Shown here: positions 6,275-11,591 of the stretch, piece by piece
How the letters are laid out: each line of letters begins with the position of its first letter
Position numbering within the stretch: the first letter of the stretch is position 1
Assembly: GCA_030834835.1 (NCBI GenBank)
Contig: JAUQXD010000008.1
Coordinates: 1 to 11,591 of the forward strand
Source: Thermoflexales bacterium
GTDB taxonomy: Bacteria; Chloroflexota; Anaerolineae; Fen-1058
Direction: 5' to 3'
DNA length: 11,591 bases
Notes under the pieces: generated by a model
Seen by the model: only the letters and a program-made list of their open reading frames with translations
Told to the model about the DNA's origin: nothing
Databases searched by the model: none
Made by a program: the position numbers and the translations under genes

Positions 6275-7540
6275 ATGCACGCACTGGCTATGATTCTCGC
6301 GGGCGGACGCGGCAGCCGACTCAGCATCTTATCGCAGAAACGCGCGAAACCGGCCGTGCCTTTTGCCGGAAAATACCGCATCATCGACTTCGTGCTGTCC
6401 AACTGCACCAACTCGGGCATCACGACGGTGGGCATTCTTACGCAGTACCGGCCGCGCTCGTTGAACGATCACATTCGCACCGGCTCGCCGTGGGATCTGG
6501 ACCGCTTGCATGGCGGCGTGTGGCTGTTGCAGCCGTATGCGCGATCGGGCGAAGGCATGGAAGTTTATTCAGGCACCGCCAATGCCATTCAACTCAACTT
6601 CGATTTTATCCGGCACAATAAGCCGGACTTTGTGGTGGTGCTGGGCGGCGATCATATCTACAAGATGAACTACGACGATATGATCACGTTCCATCAGGAA
6701 AAACGCGCCGACGTGACGATTGCGACGTTGAAAGTGTCGCCGGATGAAGCGTCACGCTTTGGCATCATGGAGACCGACAAGGACAGCCGCATCATCGGCT
6801 TTGAAGAGAAGCCGCCGCTGCCAAAGAGCAACCTCGGTTCGATGGGCATTTATGTCTTCAACACGGAAGTGCTCAGCCAGGTGCTGCGCGACGATGCCAA
6901 CGATCCCCGATCGTCGCATGACTTTGGCAAGGACATCATCCCCAAAATAATGAGCACGCACAAAGTGTATGCGTATCCTTTCAACGGCTACTGGGTTGAT
7001 GTAGGTACCGTGCAAGCGTACTGGGAAGCGCACATGGATCTGCTGGCCGATCAGCCGCCGCTCGATCTGCTCGATCGCAACTGGATCATCCACACCCGAT
7101 CGGAAGAGCGGCCGCCCGTCAACATTCGCACGGGCGCGGTGGTGGCGCACAGCCTTATCACCGACGGCTGCGTCATCGAAGGCACGGTGGAATACAGTGT
7201 GCTGTCGCCGGGCGTGAAGGTCGGTCGGGGCGCGGTGGTGCGCAATTCGATCGTGCTGACTGACTGCACGATCGAGGCGGGCGCCATGGTCGATCGATCC
7301 ATCATCGACAAGGAGTGTGCGATTCATCCCAACGCGCACGTGGGCTATGGCGTCGACTATAGCCCCAACGTCTTGAACGATCTCACGTCGGGCATCACGC
7401 TGGTCGGCAAGAATGCCGTGGTGCCGTCGGGCGTGAAGGTGGGCCGCAATTGCATCGTGGCCAGTGACGCGCACGCGACGGATTTCCCCGGCACGATGGT
7501 GCCCAGCGGCACGACGGTTGGTTACGTGCCGGCGGGCTAA
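6275..7540 (+). CDS. glgC: Glucose-1-phosphate adenylyltransferase (ADP-glucose pyrophosphorylase)
   Basis: Makes ADP-glucose and pyrophosphate from glucose-1-phosphate and ATP, the committed step of bacterial glycogen synthesis. It is 421 residues, the normal single-gene GlgC size. The nucleotidyltransferase domain opens with ILAGGRGSRL (7-16) and KRAKPAVPFAGKYRIIDF (22-39). GGDHIYKMNY (124-133) gives the metal-binding Asp (D126), FEEKP (176-180) gives K179 at the glucose-1-phosphate site, and GYWVDVGT completes the pocket. From about residue 285 the sequence turns into isoleucine-patch hexapeptide repeats (left-handed beta helix), ending in GYVPAG. No GlgD-like second subunit is present, so a homotetramer is expected. 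The allosteric effector cannot be predicted from the sequence. The ATG at 6275 has a modest AGAGGG (6261-6266) upstream. It follows glgA and feeds it directly. Confidence 0.97.
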   Translation: MHALAMILAGGRGSRLSILSQKRAKPAVPFAGKYRIIDFVLSNCTNSGITTVGILTQYRPRSLNDHIRTGSPWDLDRLHGGVWLLQPYARSGEGMEVYSGTANAIQLNFDFIRHNKPDFVVVLGGDHIYKMNYDDMITFHQEKRADVTIATLKVSPDEASRFGIMETDKDSRIIGFEEKPPLPKSNLGSMGIYVFNTEVLSQVLRDDANDPRSSHDFGKDIIPKIMSTHKVYAYPFNGYWVDVGTVQAYWEAHMDLLADQPPLDLLDRNWIIHTRSEERPPVNIRTGAVVAHSLITDGCVIEGTVEYSVLSPGVKVGRGAVVRNSIVLTDCTIEAGAMVDRSIIDKECAIHPNAHVGYGVDYSPNVLNDLTSGITLVGKNAVVPSGVKVGRNCIVASDAHATDFPGTMVPSGTTVGYVPAG

Positions 7541-7608
7541 CAATGATCCATTAACAATGAACAATGAACTATGTTCAATGATCAATTGTTAATTGCACAT
7601 TGTTCATT
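7541..7608. repeat. 7-bp-period array folding into a hairpin, starting at the glgC stop codon
   Basis: Directly after the glgC TAA (7538-7540) come CAATGAT, CCATTAA, CAATGAA, CAATGAA, CTATGTT, CAATGAT and CAATTGT, an unbroken 7-bp frame. The period persists to about 7608. Bases 7550-7569 pair with 7573-7593 (18 pairs, two mismatches, one bulge) around a three-base TAT loop. The hairpin is AT-rich and has no T-tract after it, so it is not a standard terminator. Confidence 0.7.
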
Positions 7609-7610
7609 CA

Positions 7611-7650
7611 ACTTGTTTCCTTGTCTACTTGCCTGCTTGTTTCCTGTTGA
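7611..7650. repeat. 8-bp-period array directly before the first GH57 gene
   Basis: ACTTGTTT, CCTTGTCT, ACTTGCCT, GCTTGTTT and CCTGTTGA follow one another with an exact 8-bp period and end six bases before the ATG at 7657. This strand is pyrimidine-rich, and no clear Shine-Dalgarno is present for the gene downstream. The neighbouring array has a 7-bp period, so two different periods meet in one spacer. Confidence 0.6.
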
Positions 7651-7656
7651 GCGCTT

Positions 7657-9816
7657 ATGAACAAAATTTACCTTTCGCTCGCGCTGCACAATCATCAACC
7701 GGTCGGTAACTTCGATTTTGTCATCGAGGATGCCTATCAGAAAGCCTACGAGCCGATGCTGGCTGCGCTGGAGCGACATCCGAGCGTGCGCCTGGCGCTG
7801 CATTACAGCGGCCCGCTGCGCGATTGGCTCAAGGCGCACCATCCCGATTTTCTGCGCCGCGTTCGCGTCCTGGTCGGCCGCCAGCAGATCGAGATTCTGA
7901 CGGGTGGCCATTACGAACCCGTGCTGGCGGCGCTGCCCGATGCCGACAAACTGGGCCAGATCGCCAAATTGACGGAGGCTATTCGCGCGGATTTTGGCGT
8001 CGAACCAATCGGGGCGTGGTTGGCCGAGCGCGTCTGGGAGCCGCATCTGCCCAGGTGCCTGCACGAAGCGGGTGTGCAGTACACCATCGTCGACGACACG
8101 CACTTTCAATATGTGGGCCTGGCCGACGACGATCTCTTTGGCTACTACGTGACCGAAGAGCAGGGCCAGCCGTTGAGCGTGTTTGCCACGGCGCGTTACC
8201 TGCGGTTTCACACGCCGTGGTCGCCCGTGCCCGAAGTGATCGACTGGCTGCGCCAGCGTTCCACTCAACCTACCCGGCGGGGCGGCCCGCCGCGCGTGGC
8301 CGTCATGGGCGATGACGGCGAGAAGTTCGGGCTGTGGCCCACGACGTTTGATCGCTGTTGGACCAATGGCTGGGTGGAAGAATTCTTCACGGCGTTGGAA
8401 GCCAATGCCGATTGGCTGATCACGTGCCCGCCGGGCGATATTTTGCGCACGCTGCCGCCGCTGGGCCGGGTGTATCTGCCGTCGGCTTCGTATGAAGAAA
8501 TGGCGGAATGGTCGCTGCCCGCCGGGCCGTCGCGCGCCCTGTCGCTCTTGACCAAACGCCTGAAGGCCGAGAAACAGGCCGATACATTGCGCTTCATCAA
8601 GGGCGGATCGTGGCGGTACTTCATGGTGAAGTATCCCGAAGTCAATACGCTGCACAAGCGCATGTTATGGGCCAGTGAGCGGGTGCATCGCGTGAAGAAG
8701 GCCAGTGTGCGCAGCGCGGCGCTGGATCATTTGTGGGCGGGGCAATGCAGCTGTCCATACTGGCATGGCGTGTTTGGCGGCATCTACCTGTTCCACATCC
8801 GCGAGGCCAACTATGCGCAGTTGATTGCCGCGCAGACTCTGGCCGAGCAGGCCCTGCATTCCACCGAAGATTGGCTGGAGGCGGAAACGGCCGACATCGA
8901 TCGGGACGGGCGCGACGAAGCGATCGTTTCGACCGAATCGCAATGGTTGATCTTCGATGCGCCGGTCGGCGGGTCGCTGGTGGAATGGGACTGGCGCGCG
9001 CGCGGCCTGAACCTGGTCAACACGTTGACGCGTTGGCGCGAGGGCTATCATCAAGAATTGATCGAAGCTGCAGCGCGCAACTCGGTTGTCATTGCAGGCC
9101 AGGCCGGCTCGCTTCAGAGCCTGCACGCCGGACAGGTCAGATCTAAAGAGCCGGGCCTTGAAAAGCGCCTCATCGTCGATTGGTATCGGCGGGCCAGTTT
9201 GATCGATCACGTATTTGCCGAAACCGAAACGCTGCAGGCCTTCTACCGCAGCACCTATCAGGAACTGGGCGACTTCGTCAATCAGCCTTATCAACTGAAG
9301 ATCACGCGCTCGGCCAAACGGATCACCATCACGCTCGAGCGCGCGGGCGGCGTGTGGCTGGACGGCGAGCCGCGGCCGCTGCACATCGAGAAGAAGATCA
9401 CGATCGAATCCGGTGCGCCGGGCTTCACGGTCAACTACACGTTGACCAACACCGGCCCGGAGCCGCTCACGGCGCGATTCGGCGTGGAGACGAACTGGGG
9501 CATCTCTGGCGGCGAAGCGGCGGCGGGCGTGTACACGGTATTTGCGGGCGGCGTGCTGCACCGCCTCAACGCCATCGAAGCGATTCCGGCGGCGAAGGAA
9601 GTGGCGGTGGTGAAAGAGAAGTTGGGGCGTGCGCTGCTGCGCCTGAGCGATGCGGCCGACTGGTGGCAGTTCCCGCTGGAAACGATCTCGCTGTCAGAAG
9701 CCGGCTTCGAGCGCGGCTATCAGGGCACGACGCTGCTGGCCCACTGGCCGCTGGGTCTGGGACCGGGTGAAGTCTTGAAACTGAAGTTGCAGTTCACCCT
9801 GGTGCCCAGTGCATAA
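7657..9816 (+). CDS. GH57 alpha-amylase / 4-alpha-glucanotransferase with DUF1925-DUF1926-type C-terminal domains
   Basis: A 719-residue glycoside hydrolase that cleaves or transfers alpha-1,4-glucan chains. The five GH57 conserved regions are all visible: HNHQP (11-15), GGHYEP (83-88), WLAERVWEP (121-129) with E124 as nucleophile, DDGEKFG (219-225) with D220 as likely acid/base, and SYEEMAEW (278-285). The order and wording match the Thermococcus litoralis 4-alpha-glucanotransferase / Pyrococcus amylase group. The central domain carries GGSWRYF (from 316), KYPEVNTLHKRM and HLWAGQCSCPYWHGVFGG (from 358). Residues from about 420 to the end form the beta-rich C-terminal domain seen in this group. 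Amylase and transferase activities cannot be told apart by sequence; position after glgA-glgC favours remodelling of glycogen. There is no signal peptide, so it is cytoplasmic. The ATG has no strong ribosome binding site, but HNHQP at residue 11 fits the family N-terminus. Confidence 0.93.
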   Translation: MNKIYLSLALHNHQPVGNFDFVIEDAYQKAYEPMLAALERHPSVRLALHYSGPLRDWLKAHHPDFLRRVRVLVGRQQIEILTGGHYEPVLAALPDADKLGQIAKLTEAIRADFGVEPIGAWLAERVWEPHLPRCLHEAGVQYTIVDDTHFQYVGLADDDLFGYYVTEEQGQPLSVFATARYLRFHTPWSPVPEVIDWLRQRSTQPTRRGGPPRVAVMGDDGEKFGLWPTTFDRCWTNGWVEEFFTALEANADWLITCPPGDILRTLPPLGRVYLPSASYEEMAEWSLPAGPSRALSLLTKRLKAEKQADTLRFIKGGSWRYFMVKYPEVNTLHKRMLWASERVHRVKKASVRSAALDHLWAGQCSCPYWHGVFGGIYLFHIREANYAQLIAAQTLAEQALHSTEDWLEAETADIDRDGRDEAIVSTESQWLIFDAPVGGSLVEWDWRARGLNLVNTLTRWREGYHQELIEAAARNSVVIAGQAGSLQSLHAGQVRSKEPGLEKRLIVDWYRRASLIDHVFAETETLQAFYRSTYQELGDFVNQPYQLKITRSAKRITITLERAGGVWLDGEPRPLHIEKKITIESGAPGFTVNYTLTNTGPEPLTARFGVETNWGISGGEAAAGVYTVFAGGVLHRLNAIEAIPAAKEVAVVKEKLGRALLRLSDAADWWQFPLETISLSEAGFERGYQGTTLLAHWPLGLGPGEVLKLKLQFTLVPSA

Positions 9817-9845
9817 TCGCACCGCGCTGTGCGAAATCCAAACTT

Positions 9846-9910
9846 GATAATGCACAATGCGCGCCTGGCTGAGGCGCATTGTGCATTGTTCACTGTGAAT
9901 TGAGAATTGT
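9846..9910. repeat. Hairpin plus 7-bp-period array between the two GH57 genes
   Basis: TGCACAATGCGC (9851-9862) and GCGCATTGTGCA (9874-9885) are perfect 12-bp inverted arms with an 11-base loop. Weaker pairing extends the stem outward to about 9846/9890. From 9876 the sequence runs in heptads GCATTGT, GCATTGT, TCACTGT, GAATTGA and GAATTGT, ending at 9910, one base before the next gene's ATG. The unit resembles the complement of the CAATGAA heptads after glgC. No T-tract follows, so read-through to the second GH57 gene is expected. Confidence 0.7.
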
Positions 9911-9911
9911 C

Positions 9912-11303
9912 ATGCCGCATTCGATTGCCATTCACGGCCACTTCTATCAGCCGCCACGCGAAAACCCGTTCACGGGCGAGATGCCGCGCGAGCGGGGGGC
10001 GGAACCATATCACGATTACAACGAAAAGATCACGGTCGAGTGTTATCAACCCAACGCGGAAGCGGGCAACTTCGATCGGATCAGCTTCAACATCGGGCCG
10101 ACGCTGATCAACTGGCTGGCGCAGTATCAGCCGCGCACCTATGCGCGCATTGTGCAGGCCGATCGGGTCTATCAGCAAACACGCGGCGCGGGCAATGCCA
10201 TCGCCCAATCGGCCCATCACACCATCTTGCCGCTGGCGCGGCGGCGCGACAAAATCACACAAATCGCGTGGGGCATCAGTTCATTCCGTTTTCGCTTTCA
10301 GCGCCAGCCGCGCGGCCTGTGGCTGCCTGAAATGGCGGTGGATCTGCCAACGCTGCAAATCCTGTCGGAGCACGGCCTGTCGTTTACCATCTTGAGCGAA
10401 GAGCAGGTGCGGGGCGATCTACGCATGGGGTCCGGACCATATCGGGTGCGGCTGCCGGACGGCGGCTATTTTGCCGTGTTCGTGCGCGATCGGTTTTTGT
10501 CGAATCAACTCTCGTTTGATATGGCGCACATCGCCGATGGCCGCAAGTGGCTGGAGTGGAATTTGCGCGCGCGCAACCGGCTGGCGCTCATTGCCACCGA
10601 CGGTGAGACCTTTGGACATCATCACCGCGACGGCGTGCGATTGTTATCGGACCTCCTGCAGCCCGACGCTGCCGGCTATGAAGTGGTGGCGTTGACAGAG
10701 TATTTGCGCACGCATCCGCCTACGATCGAGATTGAAGTGAACGAGCGCACGGCGTGGAGTTGCAGTCACGGGCTGGCGCGCTGGGACACCGGCTGCGGCT
10801 GCACGCCCGGCGACAGCGGCTGGAAGCCCGTGCTGCGCTCGGCGCTCGATCTGCTGGCCGACGAAATCGATGCGATCTATCAATATGAGACACGCCGCCT
10901 GCTCGCTAATCCGTGGCGGTTGATCGAACACTATATCGACGTGGTGCTGGGCAAAATTCAGGCTACCACGCTGGTGCGAGAAATGGCCGCGGGCAGCCTG
11001 ACCGGCGCGCAGTTGTCCCGGGTGGCGCAGCTCGCCCAGGCGCAGCTGCACCGGCAGCGCATGTTCAGCAGCTGCGGCTGGTTCTTTGAGCAGCTCGATC
11101 GACCCGAACCGCGCTATGTGGTGGCGCAGGCGATGCGGGCGATTCAACTGGTGAAGCAGGCCACGGAGATCGATCTGGGACCGAATTTTCACGACGCCCT
11201 GTGCGCGGCGCGCTGCGGCCCGGCACCCCGCCCGATCGGCGATCCAACCATCCGTACGGCCGCCGATTTGTATGATGAATGGAAAACGAAGAACTACACT
11301 TAA
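9912..11303 (+). CDS. Compact GH57-family protein of the DUF3536 type
   Basis: A 463-residue protein with the GH57 fold but of the poorly characterised branch usually annotated as DUF3536-containing. It begins with IHGHFYQPPRENPF (from residue 7), then YHDYNEKITVECYQPN, FNIGPTL and LPLARRRDKITQ. GLWLPE (135-140) supplies E140 at the nucleophile position and ATDGETFG (228-235) supplies D230 at the acid/base position, so both catalytic residues look intact. The C-terminal part holds WSCSHGLARWDTGCGC (282-297), a CxH...CxC group that could bind a metal, and MFSSCGWFFEQ. From memory, related proteins are often much longer (about 800 residues), so this is a short version; the end is a clean stop codon with a hairpin after it. 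I start at 9912 because the earlier in-frame ATG (9879) lies within the hairpin and adds residues foreign to the family. Substrate unknown; glycogen or maltodextrin is inferred from the neighbours. Confidence 0.85.
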   Translation: MPHSIAIHGHFYQPPRENPFTGEMPRERGAEPYHDYNEKITVECYQPNAEAGNFDRISFNIGPTLINWLAQYQPRTYARIVQADRVYQQTRGAGNAIAQSAHHTILPLARRRDKITQIAWGISSFRFRFQRQPRGLWLPEMAVDLPTLQILSEHGLSFTILSEEQVRGDLRMGSGPYRVRLPDGGYFAVFVRDRFLSNQLSFDMAHIADGRKWLEWNLRARNRLALIATDGETFGHHHRDGVRLLSDLLQPDAAGYEVVALTEYLRTHPPTIEIEVNERTAWSCSHGLARWDTGCGCTPGDSGWKPVLRSALDLLADEIDAIYQYETRRLLANPWRLIEHYIDVVLGKIQATTLVREMAAGSLTGAQLSRVAQLAQAQLHRQRMFSSCGWFFEQLDRPEPRYVVAQAMRAIQLVKQATEIDLGPNFHDALCAARCGPAPRPIGDPTIRTAADLYDEWKTKNYT

Positions 11304-11348
11304 AATTGGTGGAGCAGTGATCGCAAATTGTATAAAGCACCCAATAAT

Positions 11349-11379
11349 GATGTCAGGGCGCTAATAACGCCCTGACATC
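11349..11379. terminator. Hairpin terminator candidate after the GH57 unit, possibly bidirectional
   Basis: GATGTCAGGGCG (11349-11360) and CGCCCTGACATC (11368-11379) form a perfect 12-bp, GC-containing stem with a 7-base loop, 45 bases after the GH57 stop codon. The following plus-strand sequence is only partly T-rich (TGGTTGTTGTAT). On the minus strand the stem is followed by ATTATTGGG, so it may also end transcripts from the small ORF at 11399-11473. Confidence 0.65.
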
Positions 11380-11398
11380 TGGTTGTTGTATAACCCGG

Positions 11399-11473
11399 CT
11401 AACGTAACATTGCGGGGTTGTACCAGACTATTGCAACTAACAGTGAATCAATGTAATTCAGTTGATAAAGCAT
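11399..11473 (-). CDS. Small ORF, 24 residues, with ideal Shine-Dalgarno; function unknown
   Basis: On the minus strand ATG at 11473 opens a 24-codon frame ended by TAG at 11399. The peptide starts MLYQLNY, has a hydrophobic middle SLLVAIVWY and ends YNPAMLR. AGGAGG (11485-11480) lies six bases before the ATG, the best Shine-Dalgarno in this tail. TATAAA at 11500-11495 could be a -10 box giving a very short leader, though I see no good -35. A partly paired element (11388-11398 with 11414-11424) overlaps the 3' end and the 12-bp hairpin at 11349-11379 follows. It could be a small membrane peptide, a leader peptide or a chance frame. I do not recognise the sequence. The segment is clearly more AT-rich than the genes to its left. 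Confidence 0.4.
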   Translation of the reverse strand: MLYQLNYIDSLLVAIVWYNPAMLR

Positions 11474-11542
11474 AAAGTTCCTCCTAATAAATGGTTTATA
11501 AAGAATCTACTCTACAACAATAAGCTGTAACGCATAGGCAAT

Positions 11543-11554
11543 TTAGTTGTTCAT
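11543..11554 (-). other. Mini-ORF Met-Asn-Asn-stop with its own Shine-Dalgarno
   Basis: On the minus strand GGGAGG (11564-11559) and four A bases precede ATG AAC AAC TAA. A ribosome would initiate and stop after three residues, about 70 bases upstream of the small ORF at 11473. It could be an upstream regulatory ORF or a degraded gene start; frame loss in a former gene is an alternative, because the sequence after the stop shows no long frame. Confidence 0.35.
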
Positions 11555-11566
11555 TTTTCCTCCCTA

Positions 11567-11581
11567 AGTGATCCGACCACT
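11567..11581. promoter_or_regulatory. Operator-like palindrome upstream of the minus-strand small ORFs
   Basis: On the minus strand AGTGGTCGGATCACT is an imperfect dyad with 7-bp half-sites (one mismatch) around a single base. It resembles the TGGTCnGACCA type of site bound by FadR-subfamily GntR regulators and agrees with five of the six fixed bases of the TNGTNNNACNA pattern. Only one site is seen and no regulator is in the window. Confidence 0.3.
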
Positions 11582-11591
11582 AATAACTAGG

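Larger units (their letters stand above)
11304..11591. other. AT-rich right-hand tail without a long gene
   Basis: This 288-bp stretch has no long reading frame on either strand. It holds the hairpin at 11349-11379, the small ORF at 11399-11473, the mini-ORF at 11543-11554 and the palindrome at 11567-11581. Its base composition departs visibly from the GC-rich genes beside it, so it is either a long regulatory region for a gene beyond the right edge or inserted DNA. I saw no tRNA-like fold, integrase site or transposon end. Confidence 0.5.

Noticed and set aside
7541..7650. CRISPR-like array
   Set aside because: Units are 7-8 bp, degenerate and contiguous without spacers, and no cas gene is present.
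7582..8655. Minus-strand open frame of 357 codons opposite the first GH57 gene
   Set aside because: It overlaps the conserved catalytic motifs of the GH57 gene, starts within coding sequence without a promoter, and shows no protein-family pattern.
11512..11535. Seven-residue minus-strand frame starting MRYSLL
   Set aside because: It has no Shine-Dalgarno and is short enough to occur by chance.

Overview
The window is a bacterial chromosomal segment, GC-rich in its genes, with two metabolic blocks and a partial divergent gene. The organism cannot be fixed from sequence alone. An acyl-CoA dehydrogenase next to electron-transfer flavoprotein genes, a glgA-glgC pair joined to two family-57 glycoside hydrolases, and spacers full of short-period repeats would fit a filamentous or environmental Chloroflexota-type genome. 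That placement is an inference of low to moderate confidence.

Layout, left to right. (1) 1-1064, minus strand: the N-terminal 354 codons of an exported or membrane-anchored TPR-repeat protein that runs off the left edge, with a consensus TATAAT so close to its ATG that the mRNA is probably leaderless. (2) 1158-2369: acyl-CoA dehydrogenase. (3) 2370-2682: a 313-bp spacer with a compound palindromic repeat, a three-copy 10-bp array, an extended -10 promoter, a 5'-UTR hairpin and a 14-bp direct repeat. (4) 2683-4462: etfB and etfA, one base apart, ended by a clear intrinsic terminator. (5) 4543-4571: a good promoter. (6) 4610-11303: four co-directional genes, glgA, glgC, a GH57 alpha-amylase/4-alpha-glucanotransferase and a compact GH57 of the DUF3536 type, separated by 168, 116 and 95 bp and followed by a hairpin at 11349-11379. 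(7) 11304-11591: an AT-rich tail with no long gene. It carries, on the minus strand, a 24-codon small ORF with an ideal Shine-Dalgarno, a three-residue mini-ORF with its own Shine-Dalgarno, and an operator-like palindrome.

How the genes work together. The dehydrogenase removes electrons from an acyl-CoA and passes them to the EtfAB flavoprotein, which would feed the quinone pool; this is a fatty-acid, amino-acid or related acyl-CoA oxidation module. In the second block GlgC makes ADP-glucose, GlgA builds the alpha-1,4-glucan, and the two GH57 enzymes are placed to rearrange, branch or trim that glucan. No GH13 branching or debranching enzyme lies in the window.

The most unusual signal is not a gene. 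Nearly every intergenic spacer holds degenerate arrays with a strict 7-, 8- or 10-bp period, several arranged as inverted repeats, and some run exactly from a stop codon or up to a start codon. The small ORF at the right end and the compact GH57 with a CxH...CxC motif are the other items that deserve attention. I saw no mobile-element gene, CRISPR array, tRNA or rRNA.
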